NCBI GenBank assembly: GCA_963514095.1
Contig: OY741268.1
Span: 9,909,300-9,973,299 of the forward strand
From: Eutrigla gurnardus
Taxonomy: Eukaryota > Chordata > Actinopteri > Perciformes > Triglidae
Direction: 5' to 3'
DNA length: 64,000 nucleotides
The translations under genes were made by a program, and so were the position numbers. Shown here in pieces: positions 1 to 10,354 of the stretch; the first letter of the stretch is position 1, and each line of letters begins with the position of its first letter. The notes under the pieces are model-generated. The model was not told the origin of the DNA and did no database searches. It was given only the letters and a program-made list of their open reading frames with translations.

Positions 1-502
1 CTTCAACAGTATCCTTCATGTGTCTCTGAATTTGTGTGTGATAGTCATTCTGCATTAAAAACTTTTTGGTACTTAAAGTACATTACTTTTAATCATTTTC
101 ACAACTTTTTGCCATTTTTATGTGTCATGCATCGGTCAGAGTCCCTGGTCTCAGCTCCTCTGACCGCAGTGCTGTAGCTCTGCTCTCTGCAATCCCCTGT
201 CCTGTAGCAGGACCCTGTTTCACAGTAGATCACACAGGACACTAACAGCAGGCCCCTCTATGAGACAAAAGTAAAGTTTTTGGCCCGTCTCCCACCTCCT
301 CGTTGCAGACTTCTGAGGACTTGTTCAAGAAAAAAATTGGGATACGTCAAGAGCAGATGGAAACCATGACCAAATATGGTTCCCTAAAAATGTTATTCAC
401 AATGAAGTCTGCAGGACAATGAGATATCCCCAGCAGGATGAACCTATAATATACACCGGATCACTTTGCTCTGAAGTCACATCAAATTTTCCTAACATTC
501 TT
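1..502. other. No gene recognised
   Basis: This stretch has no convincing open frame, splice-bounded exon or repeat family that I recognise. It ends where the truncated L2 element begins at about 503. Confidence 0.5.
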
Positions 503-1497
503 ATGTAGACGACACTCAGCTGTTCCTCTCTTTTCCCCCAACCTCGACACCCACATTGCAACTCGCATCTCGGAATGTCTAACAGACATATCCGTCTGGA
601 CAACTGAACATCACCTCAAGGTTAACCTGCATAAAACCGAACTCCTCTTCATCCTGGGGAAAGACTGCCCTTGCATTGACCTGTTGATCACTGTCGAGGG
701 CATCACAGTATTGCCTTCGTCACCTGCGAGGAACCTGGGTGTAATCCTTGACGACCAACTGTCCTGCACCCCCAAAATCACTACTGTGGCCCAATCCTGC
801 AAATCCTGTCTACAATATCCGCAGGATCGAGTCTTTCCTCACAAAGACGCAACGTAACTTCTGGTCCAAGCACTGGTCATCTCCCGCCTTGACTACGCCA
901 ACTCTCTCCTGGCTGGACTCCCGGTCTCTGCGACTAAACCATTGCAGCGTAACCAGAATGCTGCAGCATGCCTTGTCTTCAATCTACCCAAATTCTCCCA
1001 TGTGACCCCCCTCCTCCGTGACTTCCACTGGCTCCCTGTTGCAGCCCGCATCCAATTCAAGACGATGGCACTGGCCTTTTATGCCATCAATGGAATGACA
1101 CCCGTTCTGGCGCCTCAGTGTTAGAACGAATTCCCGGCCAATGTTAGCAATGACAGCAGAGTCACTTGCCATCTTTCGCAAAACACTCAAGACTCACATG
1201 TTCAGACTTCACCTCTACTCAGCATAGCATGACCCACTAACACCCGCCCCCCATCCCCCCCCCAAAAAGCACTTCCATGTTCTTTCCTATAGCACTTTGA
1301 TCATAGCACTGTTGTACTTAAGGTATCCTTGATGAACAGCTACTACTTTACTCAGATGAGGACCTAACACTTGTCTCAATTTTTTCGCTCTTACTGTATT
1401 GGCAATATGTTTGTGGTTTCTTTCTTTCGACAAATGTACTTATTGTAAGTCGCTTTGGACAAAATCGTCTGCGAAATGTCCTAACTGTAAAAGTAAA
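503..1497 (+). mobile_element. L2-clade LINE, 5'-truncated and decayed copy
   Basis: The copy starts abruptly inside the reverse transcriptase at the catalytic box (VDDTQLF in place of YADDTQLF) and runs to the L2 3' end. In broken frames it shows the order of the related copy at 27.6-30.4 kb: thumb region (ARNLGVILDDQLSC), the PKFSHVTPLLRD and HWLPVAARIQF block, and the terminal LKTHMFRLHL-like end near 1180-1215. The 3' UTR from about 1225 contains a C-run followed by A-rich DNA and ends in the fish L2 tail (GTCGCTTTGGACAAAA...CTGCGAAATG) at 1449-1480. Frameshifts and a stop after LAPQC near 1124 make it dead. 5' truncation inside RT is the usual outcome of target-primed reverse transcription. 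Confidence 0.88.
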
Positions 1498-2588
1498 TAA
1501 TGACTTGACTCGTTTGATCATGGTCTGATAAAAAAATAGCCTCCACAAATCGATACCTCATGCTAACATTTTATGTTTGCTACCAAGCATATTACAACAA
1601 AGGGACAGTTTTCCCTTAAGGTGTGTTTTGTTTAAGAACACAGTTTCCATCATTATTTCATGGCTTTAAATAACATGACATGCTCGATTCTGCTGGGATT
1701 TATGCAAGTCGTTTAACCACATAAAGTGCATCTTCTATAAATCCTTTTTTAAGAAAGTCTTGTTTTAGATCTGTATGCCACTGGTTTCCTTTCAGACAAC
1801 CTGCTTTAAAACTGAGACCAGATGTATAAACAAAAATGTCCTTTTCACAGAGAAAAGGGGAATGCGTCACAAAATGTTTATCTCCATGGGGGAATTACAC
1901 CAACCAGACACAGACTTTCATTGTGACAGCAATCTGCTTGAGAGAAGGTTGAAAGAGGAAATGATGATGAGGGTGAGAATGGATTTGAAGCTCAATGCAT
2001 TTCCTTCGCTAGCATCATTTTTTTTAGTGTGTGTAAACAGTTGAGATGTGGGAATAAGAATAATGCTCATTGGATCATAAATTAGACTATGTTTTTATAT
2101 TATATATAAGGTTATGTTTATGCGTCATCAGTCAGTACTTTATTATAGCTCTGACACACAAAATTGCTGCGTGTAATGACCCAAATGTTGCTTTGGCACA
2201 GCTACAGCTCATCACCGGAGCCATCCCAAAACAACTGAATGAGTATGATTTATATCTCAGACTGGAGCTGGTTAACGTCCATCTGCGGGTGATAGTGGGA
2301 GTACACATGTGAGCACATGGTGATTTAGATGCAGAAAACACACTTAAATAAGATACGAGGGAGCCAGCAGGACTCAGTTGTGCCCTCTATTGACCCACAC
2401 TGAAGGAGTGTGAATGATCATGGACTATGTGAAGGACTGTTCCTGTTCTAAATCAAGTTTGTGCTTTAATGATGTTCTGTTCATGTTTTAGGTGTGGGTT
2501 CATGTTATGTGGGATTAAGTGGTTAATTTAGTTAATTTATGGTAGTTAGTTAATCCAGGGCCCTCTGCAGTGTGCAACTCGAGTAGTT
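1498..2588. other. No gene recognised
   Basis: AT-rich DNA with only short chance frames (for example 1775-2044 and 2070-2312). None shows a domain, and codon composition gives no sign of selection. No known repeat family was recognised. Confidence 0.45.
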
Positions 2589-2589
2589 T

Positions 2590-2815
2590 GCCAACTGCCT
2601 GTGTTCCCCTCAATCCTGCTATCCAGAACAAGTTGGATGAGCTGCAGGCTTGGGCCACTTTCTAACCCTCTACTGGCCTTCACTGAAACGTGCCTCAGCG
2701 ATCCAGACCGGGGCGAGGACCTGTCACTGAGAGGGTTTGGCGCCACTTTTCAACAGGACGGGTCATCGGAGACCACCAACAAGCAACAGGGTGGCGGTGT
2801 GTGCTGTGACACTAG
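2590..2815 (+). pseudogene. Non-LTR retrotransposon endonuclease fragment
   Basis: Translation around 2670-2805 gives a piece of an APE-type endonuclease: the catalytic FTETCLSD block (normally TETWL with an acidic residue), a GFGATFQQD segment corresponding to the 'GF..FR.DR' region, and the glycine-rich QGGGVCC block that normally reads GGG(L/V)C.Y(V/I). Known family function is nicking of target DNA before reverse transcription. The tryptophan of TETW is replaced by cysteine, a stop precedes the motif near 2660, and nothing downstream continues the domain, so this is a relic. The clade cannot be fixed from so short a piece. Confidence 0.6.
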
Positions 2816-3130
2816 GCCACATATGTTGAAAACGTGGGAGAAAATGTTAAAATAAATCTTGGTTGCTAAATGTAAATATGACCAGGTTTAATATGTTTAT
2901 CCATGATTATTATGTTCCTGCCCGAATGTACCTGTGGCCTGATATTATGTATCGTTATATGTGTCTTGACGGATCAGCTGTGTTTACCCAAATCAGCTGT
3001 TTGACATGCCTGTCAGGTGACGGGGGGCGCGTTTTGGGGAGGTTTTAAAAAAGACAAGGGAGAAAGAAGCTGGGGCGGAAGGGCTGGAGGGAGACTACGA
3101 GAGACCTCAAGTAAACGCCGAAAGTGCACT
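2816..3130. other. No gene recognised
   Basis: Short non-coding stretch between the LINE scrap and the target duplication of the following DNA transposon. No feature was recognised. Confidence 0.45.
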
Positions 3131-3136
3131 CAATAT

Positions 3137-3720
3137 TATGAGGGGCCGTCAGGGACATAATTCAGAATTACCTCTCACACACACATGTGAAATGCTCTCA
3201 TATACACTACTGAAACACTCTCACATAAACAACTGAAAGTATTTGCTCACACACACTACTGAAACGCTCTCACACACACTACTGAAACGCCCTCATACAC
3301 ACTACTAAAACGCTCTCACACACACTTCTAAAATGCTCTCATACATACAAGTAAAACTCTCACACACACTACTAAAACACTCTCACACACACTACTAAAA
3401 CACTCTCACACACACTACTAAAACGCTCTCATACATACAAGTAAAACGCTCTCACACACACACTACTGAAACGCTCTCACGTACACTACTAAAACGCTCT
3501 CACACACACTACTAAAATGCTTTCATACATACAAGTAAAACTCTCTCACATACACTACTAAAATGGTCTCGTACACACTACTTCACTTTAATTTGTAAGA
3601 GGATTTTACTTGGTTATATGAGAGCGTTTTAGTAGTGTGTGTGAGAGCGTTTTAGTTGTATGTATGAGAGCGTTTTAGTAGTGTGTGTGAGAGCGTTTCA
3701 GTATAGTGTGTGAGAGGATT
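3137..3720 (+). repeat. Left terminal inverted repeat with about 23-bp subrepeats
   Basis: After a unique terminal segment (3137-3175) comes an array of units resembling ACTACTGAAACGCTCTCACACAC, alternating with variants containing AAGTAAAACGCTCTCATACAT, up to about 3580. From 3617 to 3716 the same units occur in the opposite orientation, so the left arm folds back on itself. The outer part (3137-3270) matches the reverse complement of 7396-7260 nearly base for base, including the odd interruption with GTATTTGCTCACA. Confidence 0.85.
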
Positions 3721-5054
3721 TTCAGTTAAACCGGAAGGCATTTCAGTCAAAGCAGAAGGTGTTTCAGTAAAACCGGAAGGTCTTCCGTTCAACAGAATTG
3801 CGCAATTAACAGCGCGATTCAAGTGTTGATCGTCAGCCACGTTGTTTGCAACACTAATGTCTGCCCAACAGCCTGCACGTAGCCTAACCGAGGCAGCAGC
3901 GTTACTTTACACTGTACTGGCGTCAGCGGAGACCATCAGAACCTTGTCAAATGCGTTGTTGGGCAGCAATTGACGTTGCAAATCCAAGCCGCGACACGCT
4001 GGGCAGTCATAACACTGCCAACTGCAGCTCCAGTCCGGAGAGAGTGTGCGCCGTGTTATCACAGGCAACGCTTCATCTACATCAAGGAGGAAAGGGTAAT
4101 TATAAATATTGTTTTTCTAAATTATTGTTTAATCGAACGTAACGCAACGTAATATGGCATGGTAGTGAGCTAATAGTTAGCTGTTTGTGCCACCACTACA
4201 AACATGCGGGGGATTGAGCCCTCACTTTCTGCTCAGTTGTTGTTTATTCAGAGCTATTGTGTGCGTGTGTGTATCTGTGTGTGTTTGTTTGTTGGTTTTC
4301 ATCTCTCTACTCTGTTTAGATACACAAATACGATCGCATTTGTCAATCGCGGTATTTTATTTTGAAATTGCTTTTATTTTGAAAATTGATCGGCTTGTCT
4401 CGTGTTTCTATGTGTGACTTCCTGTCAGAATTGACTTGATCGCTCGCGGCTCGCGCATAAAATAGACCAGACGGCGAAACGATTGCTGCACGGCGCTTCG
4501 CGTCTGGTCTGAACTACTATCTGTTAACAAGGGCGCCGAAAGGAAGTGCTCCGTTCCGTGGCTATTCGGGGCGCTTCGGCGGCCGGTGTGAACTGGGCGT
4601 AACAGGGTTTCCGCAGGTCCTAAGTATCTCAGATCTACTGCAAACTTGCAGGGCGCCCAAAGAAGTACACTGTCGAATTAGGTGCTTGTAGGTGCCAGCT
4701 AGTATTGTTTGTAGTATTGTAGCTGTTGCTATGGTAACATACGGGAATGTGAGTCACGTGGTAGTAGTCAGCAGGTAGTAAAAGCAGCTGTTCTTCACCT
4801 GGTGTGTGAACTGTCTCTAAGACAGCCAGTGCATCCAGCAGGTAAAGTTTTCCCCTGCTTAGCCTTGTGGCGACTTGCTCCTGTTTCTTTTTTTGTTTTG
4901 TTTTTTTGATAGTCACTTGAGTGCAATTTGGACACACGACACGTTCAATATTAATACACCTAATAAAATAAACCAGGGAACATCGCTCTCTCTATATATA
5001 TTTGACCTAAATATGAATATTAATGCGTTAAATATAACTGATATTAATAACCAT

Positions 5055-5431
5055 CCATCCATCCATTTTCTACCGCTTATCCTGTATTCAGGGTCGCGGG
5101 GGGGCTGGAGCCGATCCCAGCTGTCATTGGGCGAAGGCAGGGTACACCCTGGACAGGACGCCAGTCTATCGCAGGGCCGACATGTAGAGACAAACAACCA
5201 TTCACGCTCACATTCACACCTACAGGCAATTTAGAGTCATCAATTAACCTATCCCCATCCTGCATGTCTTTGGACTGTGGGAGGAAGCCGGAGAACCCGG
5301 AGAGAACCCACGCTTACACGGGGAGAACATGCAAACTCCACACAAAAGGAACCCGGGCCGACCCGGGGATCGAACCCAGGACCCTCTTGCTGTGAGGCGA
5401 GAGTGCTACCCACTACACCACCGTGCAGCCC
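5055..5431 (-). mobile_element. tRNA-derived SINE with RTE-type tail
   Basis: Read on the minus strand, the element has a tRNA-related head with A-box-like sequence (5401-5419) and B-box (GGTTCGATCC, complement of about 5367-5377). It then has a body with GGAGTTTGCATGTTCTCCCC, and a 3' part shared with RTE-type LINEs ending in GGATAAGCGGTAG and (GATG)n. It is flanked by a 14-bp direct repeat, ATATTAATAACCAT, at 5041-5054 and 5432-5445. SINEs of this type are transcribed by RNA polymerase III and mobilised by a partner LINE with the same tail. This copy sits inside the 3137-7396 transposon, so it is younger than that insertion. Confidence 0.9.
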
Positions 5432-5778
5432 ATATTAATAACCATTACCCATTATTGATATAATATTGATAGGGGGTGGTGGTAAGTATTTGGTTTTGTA
5501 TTTCCTCTAGCAGTATGACTTATATTGTACTGGCTGTTTTCATGTAGTCGTGATTGTTGCATTCTTATTTCAGAGTCAGGACACAGCAGCATAAGCATTT
5601 CAACAAGGACGTAATACTACTCCCTAATCAAAAACAATCAAGCTGAACATATGCTCTGTATCCCTTTCTGTGCCTCACTTTCTGTCTCTGTCTGTTTCTC
5701 CCTCTGCCTGTTTAGGTCTCTGTTTGTCTCTCTTGACCTGTCTTTGAACGTTTGTTCCTTTGAACAATTGTTGATCAT

Positions 5779-6151
5779 CTATCCATCGTCTACCGCTTAT
5801 CCTGTTTTCAGGGTCGCAGGGGGACTGGAGCCGATCCCTGCTGACATTGGGCGGAGGCAGGGTACACCCTGGACAGGTTGCCAGTCCATCGCAGGGCCAA
5901 CATGTAGAGACAGACAACCATTCACACTCACATTCACGCCTACGGGCAATTTAGAGTCACCAATTAACCTGTCCCCATCCTGCATGTCTTTGGACTGTGG
6001 GAGGAAGCAGGAGAACCCCGAGAGAACCCACGCTGTAAACACGGGGAGAACAGGCAAACTCCACACAGATGGAACCCGAACCGACCCGGGAATCAAACCC
6101 GGGACCCTCTTGCTGTGAGGCGACAGTGTGACACTACACCACTGTGCAGCC
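5779..6151 (-). mobile_element. tRNA-derived SINE with RTE-type tail, second copy
   Basis: Same family and orientation as the SINE 350 bp upstream. The B-box complement lies at about 6088-6106, the A-box region at about 6123-6140, and the tail complement at 5779-5812. Flanks show TGTTGATCAT (5769-5778) and TGTTTATCAT (6154-6163), a 10-bp target duplication with one mismatch. The tail is slightly worn (ATGGATAG in place of clean GATG repeats), which suggests an older or more diverged copy than the first. Confidence 0.87.
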
Positions 6152-6240
6152 AGTGTTTATCATGTTCATTTATTTTTCATAAAATGTTTTAATGTTTAAC
6201 ATAAACCTTAACATAACTCTATTCCATGAAGAAAAAACAT

Positions 6241-6798
6241 CTATTCCATGGTTCCCATCATTTTCAATGCAAATTTTCCTGCATTATTAATGAGACCTGA
6301 ATGCCACAGCTGAAGAGGGGTCTGTTGTGTGAAGAGGCCATGGTTTTTCCATTGATTTATGAATTCTGTTACTACTCTTTCAATCCTTGGTAAATAAACA
6401 TAATGCAGACAAAATAAATGTAGTTCATTCAATGAATCCAGTACACCCTGTTCCTCCATGAAGGTAAATATGTTTATAAAGTGTCTAGATATGACTCTAT
6501 TGCGTTCTATCAATAGTCTCTCAATCCTTTGGTTGTGTACTGATACACCTGTAATAACACTGTTCAATCCTCTTCTTTCCAACATAAGACTGGCAACATT
6601 TATATTTTCCATATTATGATCACATCTGACCCTTAAGGGCAATCCAAAGTTCTGTACTCCTCCTAGAAGTAATGACAAGACGGTTGAGGCTCTGTTGTTG
6701 GACAAGCACCGTAAGTATATAATAGTCCGGCTGAAGCCATCCACACAGCCATGAAAGACCACCTGACCAGCTTGTGGTTGCCATCGTAAATATATATA
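6241..6798 (-). pseudogene. Integrase-core (DDE) transposase remnant
   Basis: The minus strand carries a 173-codon open frame (6762-6241) preceded, in another frame, by a DGNHKLVRW segment at about 6770-6795. The main frame shows HGCVDGFSR (residues 4-12), an RVRCDHNMEN block with acidic D48, and VHNQRIERL with E81. These follow the order of the D, D and E positions in rve-type integrase cores found in fish transposons. The first D lies in the DGNHK segment, now out of frame. Upstream, the (TA)n/(TG)n tract at 6789-6928 cuts off the expected N-terminal part. The family joins transposon ends to target DNA. This copy is broken by a frameshift and N-terminal loss. Its position just inside the right inverted repeat makes it the likely original transposase of the 3137-7396 element. 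Confidence 0.75.
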
Positions 6799-6850
6799 TA
6801 TATGTGTGTATATTTATATGTATATGTATGTATGTATGTATATATATATG

Positions 6851-6886
<36 letters not shown>

Positions 6887-6928
6887 CATACTGTATATAT
6901 ACATACATACTGTATATATACATATACA
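6789..6928. repeat. Compound (TA)n/(TG)n/(TATG)n microsatellite
   Basis: Alternating TA, TG and TATG tracts with an imperfect palindromic centre. Its expansion occupies the place where the N-terminal coding part of the adjacent integrase remnant would be expected. Confidence 0.95.
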
Positions 6929-6929
6929 T

Positions 6930-7396
6930 ATGTGTGTGAGAGCGTTTCAGTAGTGTGTGAGAGAGTTTTACTTGTATGTATGAGAGCATTTTAGAAGTGT
7001 GTGTGAGAGCGTTTCAGTAGTGTGTATGAGAGCATTTCAGTAGTGTGTGTGAGAGCGTTTCAGTAGTGTGTGTGTGAGAGCGTTTTACTTGTATGTATGA
7101 GAGCGTTTTAGTAGTGTGTGTGAGAGTGTTTTAGTAGTGTGTGTGAGAGCGTTTTAGTAGTGTGTGTGAGAGCGTTTTACTTGTATGTATGAGAGTGTTT
7201 TAGTAGTGTGTGTGAGAGCGTTTTAGTAGTGTGTGTGAGAGCGTTTCAGTAGTATGTTTGAGAGCGTTTCAGTAGTGTGTGTGAGCAAATACTTTTTCAG
7301 TTGTTTATGTGAGAGTGTTTCAGTAGTGTATATGAGAGCATTTCACATGTGTGTGTGACAGGTAATTCTGAATTATGTCCCAGACGGCCCCTCATA
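6930..7396 (-). repeat. Right terminal inverted repeat with about 23-bp subrepeats
   Basis: Units such as GTGTGTGAGAGCGTTTCAGTA and GTGTGAGAGCGTTTTACTTG are repeated about 19-20 times, then the unique terminal segment (7345-7396) mirrors 3137-3190. Unlike the left arm, I see only one orientation of the subrepeat here. Confidence 0.85.
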
Positions 7397-7402
7397 CAAT
7401 AT

Positions 7403-8034
7403 AGCTATAAAACCACTAACAAACAAGCGGAAGAAACGATCTCCGCTTGTCCAATCTTCATGGTCGACTCGACGAAGTCGGTAAGAGCGATCCATTTTTG
7501 CCTATTTTTGTTACGACCCGGGTCATCTTTTTCTTGCGTTACTTTTTCCGTTGATGAAGAGGATTATACGTTTTTCTCCTGGGACATAAAAGACAATTGC
7601 GTTTAGGATTCTGTGCGCAGAGATCGGGGATTTTTTGGACAGTGTTGCCGGGTTTGGAAATTGTATGTAAAGAACGCTCGAGCGTGCGCAAGGGGCGCGC
7701 ACACCGAGGCCGCGCATTAGTAACGCGGTTTCTCACATTGGGAACAAAGACACTTTGGGGTATCTGGACTGGGGTTGTTTGTGGTGAATGTGTATGGCCA
7801 TAAGCCTGTGTAAAAATATATAAATCTGTAAGGGTTAAATGACACAAATCAATGATTATATGCTCAATATGAAACTCCTGTTTATTTAGTAATAATTAAT
7901 CGTGGTTGGGAGAGGATTTGTACTCCTAATGTATAAGTGTTTATAATCTCACTCCGGCACTTTTACATGCCTCGTGAATTTCAACTGTTTTTCACAAATG
8001 TTTCGTTCATCTGCAAGCTAATGCATCTGTGGCC
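7403..8034. other. No gene recognised
   Basis: Non-coding sequence outside the transposon. Short frames (7349-7606 and others) show no domain. No repeat family was recognised. Confidence 0.4.
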
Positions 8035-8208
8035 ACTCAGGTGATCGCCGACATAACACACAGACTTGATGCAATATGCCCGGAAGCCCCGAAAAACCAT
8101 CCTCTGTGATTTAAAAACCACTTGCCAACTTGGGTTGTCAGAAAACTACAATTTTAAACTTGATACGATACTCAGGAAAATACTTGATGCCATTTATGAT
8201 ACCATGGG
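8035..8208 (+). pseudogene. LINE endonuclease fragment, left of a hAT insertion
   Basis: The frame over 8040-8110 reads VIADITHRLDAICPEAPK. This resembles the segment before the LGDFN motif in fish LINE endonucleases with the 'VIADVTHRLDAICPEAPKFILGDFNHC' layout as I remember it, but the GDFN core itself is lost. The piece stops at the hAT element at 8209, and reverse-transcriptase-like sequence reappears beyond that element at 9725. I infer that both belong to one LINE split by the hAT. Confidence 0.45.
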
Positions 8209-9591
8209 CAGTGTTTCCCCTACCATTGCACAGGCCAAGTAGACCTGCCGCCAGGCCAAAAAAAATCAATATGCCAAAAACAATCCACCTATCAATTCAT
8301 TCATAAATCAATAATCATTTACATTAGGAGCGCCTCTGCACAGCACAGTGTGGACTTGCTCCGCAAGACGCGCGGCCACAACAATCCTCACCGCACACTC
8401 CCGCTACGTTCTTTAGCGTTGTTTACGCGCGTGTTGTTCTGATGCGCGTTCTGCCTCGTTGAACCACCACAATGTCGCTGTCTACTTTGAAAACTATTTT
8501 GATACAGTGATCTGCTGCACTCTTCAGACTCGTGGTGTGACCGGAACCGGACCAGTTCTTTTATAATAAAAATGTGGCTGTGTGTCTCCATCCAAAATCT
8601 GCTGCGCTCGCGCTGCCTGCTCGCACAGATCCGCTCGTGCGCACATGCGGATGCAGGTCGAGTGTTTACTAGAAACCAGCAACAAGTCCAGTGGGACGAA
8701 TTCGCGTAAACGACGAAATAAGCCTTTTTTTTTTCAAATTTAGTGATTTTCGTTTTTTTTGCAGAATATGCAAGCAAGTTTAGAGCATGAAGAAGCCACT
8801 CCATGTTTCAGATAACAGTATTGGTTGCCTTAAAAGTATACATTTTGTATTTGTAGTTTCGGAAAAAATCTGCCGTTGTCTGTTTCTTTGCTGGGGCGTG
8901 TACGCCGATGCAGTTCATTTCCATACTGATTAATGCAGTTCATTTCCATACTGATTACCGTTGGCCATTCACGGGCTGTTGTTATTTTTTCAGCCAATCA
9001 GCTGCACGTTAGAAGCGAAACACATGGCTAATTATACAACGCCCGTGTCCCTCCAGCCAAGGAGTTGGAGCGGAAGATATCATATATCTACGGTTTCACA
9101 TTGAAACTAAGCTGTAATGGGAGGTTTTTGGCTCATAATGTGGGCATCTGATTTAGCAGTAAGGTGCCAAGGGGCCTGTTGGCATTGCTTGAATTGACTG
9201 TGATGCTAATAGTTTAGCAACTAGCCTACCTGAGGACAATAGGCTAGTTGCTAAATCATTAGCATTAGCTACTTAGACGGTAGTGTTTTACAGTATCTGA
9301 AGCTATTAATGTGATGCTCATCATTTTCCAGCCATATTTTTCCGGACCCTCATTTTGGATATTTTCCATCAACCGGCACCTTAATCAGTCACTCTCTCCT
9401 TGTGATCTTGAATACACTCTGATTGAACAAAAATGGTGAATGCAAACATAATAATTGCAGAATTGCAGACTGCTTGCTGTGCCACCTGACTTAATCCAAC
9501 TGCACCAATACACCATCCTACGCGTCTCGTCTGTTGAGGGTTTTTTCGGTGGGTACCACCGGGCCTGAAAAAAATTCTAGGGGAAACACTG
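8209..9591. mobile_element. hAT-like DNA transposon (CAGTGTTTCCCC ends)
   Basis: The left end CAGTGTTTCCCCTA (8209-8222) is mirrored by TAGGGGAAACACTG at the right end (9578-9591). CATGGG occurs directly outside both ends (8203-8208, 9592-9597), a partial target duplication (hAT elements normally make 8 bp). Interior sequence at about 8310-8690 and 9285-9365 reappears in reverse at 15350-15940. The minus-strand frame at 8388-8804 shows no transposase domain that I recognise, so the element looks non-autonomous. A 26-bp tandem duplication lies near 8910-8958. Confidence 0.75.
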
Positions 9592-9724
9592 CATGGGGAT
9601 AATATGAAAAACAATTAAGGCAGATTTTTTAAAATAAAGATTAGAACAATACAAACAACATCGATAACAACACTTTTAAAAAGTTGTCTTACATTGTGCA
9701 AAAAAACAACAAAAAAAACACAGT

Positions 9725-9970
9725 TGTGTCTTTTATAGACAGGACACTTGATCCTTTGCAGTTTGCTTACCAGCTAGATAAATGTGTGGAAGATGCATAA
9801 CCTTCATATTGGACAGTGTGTATAAGCACCTTGAAAAACCCAGATCTTCAATGGACATTTATTCGCTGACTTGACTAACAAGATGCAGCCTTACATTCTG
9901 ATCGAGAGACTTTCTCATTTTAATCTCCCAGACCAGCTTCTCATGCTGATTTTAAACTTCCTCACTGAGA
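9725..9970 (+). pseudogene. LINE reverse transcriptase fragment, right of the hAT insertion
   Basis: In shifting frames this reads like the core of a fish non-LTR reverse transcriptase: LQFAYQ, then KCVEDA..., SVYKHLEKP, FAD.TN, and a clean QPYILIERLSHFNLPDQL LMLILNFLT run (9886-9966), corresponding to the stretch between RT motif A and the 'GVPQG' block. Several frameshifts break it, and the sequence changes to GC-rich unrelated DNA after 9970. Confidence 0.62.
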
Positions 9971-10220
9971 GTGAGGTTTCGTGCTCCGCGCAGGCTCGCG
10001 CAGGCACACCTCCTGTCTCGCCCACCTGCGGAGGCGGAGGAGAAGAAGGCGTGAGTGGGAGAAGGCGTGAGTGGGAGATGAGGAGGAGACGAGGCGTGGA
10101 CTGGGATTAATGCAGCCGATTCAGATCTTCACCAGTCAAATGAGCTCCTCTCCTCTCCTTTAATGCGTTAGGGGAGGTTCAGTGCAAGTTCCGTCACTTG
10201 ACAACCCGATGACAGAAACA

Positions 10221-10354
10221 GCGCCGCCGCTCCCACCACGCGCATCACGCACTGTGCGTGCGTATCATAATAATAACAATGCCGATATTATAAAAAACAG
10301 GAGAGAGAGAGGGAGATGTTTTGGTCCGAGAGGCTGAGTTTCCGTCACGCGTGC
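10221..10354 (+). repeat. Inverted-repeat arm A (pairs with 13188-13318)
   Basis: This segment is repeated in reverse complement at 13188-13318. By eye only a few substitutions and one 3-bp (ATA/TAA) indel separate the arms over about 131-134 bp. It includes CCGCTCCCACCACGCGCATC and TTTTGGTCCGAGAGGCTGAG. No known element family was recognised. Confidence 0.92.

Larger units (their letters stand above)
3137..7396 (-). mobile_element. Complete 4.26 kb DNA transposon with integrase-like gene (IS3EU-like?)
   Basis: Both ends begin with the same inverted sequence (TATGAGGGGCCGTC, then GGGACATAATTCAGAATTACCT with one or two differences) and are flanked by the 6-bp direct repeat CAATAT at 3131-3136 and 7397-7402. 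The terminal inverted repeats are several hundred bases long and built of about 23-bp subrepeats. Internally the minus strand encodes an integrase-core (DDE) protein remnant at 6241-6798. Two tRNA-SINEs (5055-5431, 5779-6151) are later insertions. A TSD of 6 bp, TA-starting ends and an rve-like DDE gene fit what I recall of the IS3EU superfamily, but that assignment is from memory. The interior 3730-5040 is non-coding as far as I can see. It includes a GC-rich hairpin near 4464-4511 and, at 4603, a CAGGGTTTCCGCAGGTCC stretch resembling a fish hAT tip. Confidence 0.82.

Noticed and set aside
3180..3720. Regularly spaced repeats suggesting a CRISPR array
   Set aside because: Units are head-to-tail without unique spacers, located in the inverted ends of a eukaryotic transposon.
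3857..3973. 38-codon frame (MSAQQPARSLTEAAALL) inside the 4.26 kb transposon
   Set aside because: Opposite strand to the integrase, short, and not a domain I recognise; could not be supported as a gene.
4464..4511. Hairpin AGACCAGACG...CGTCTGGTCT as a terminator or ncRNA
   Set aside because: Short GC-rich inverted repeat inside the transposon without other RNA features.
6620..6994. Tyr/Ile-rich frames on both strands
   Set aside because: Translations of the (TA)n/(TG)n/(TATG)n microsatellite.
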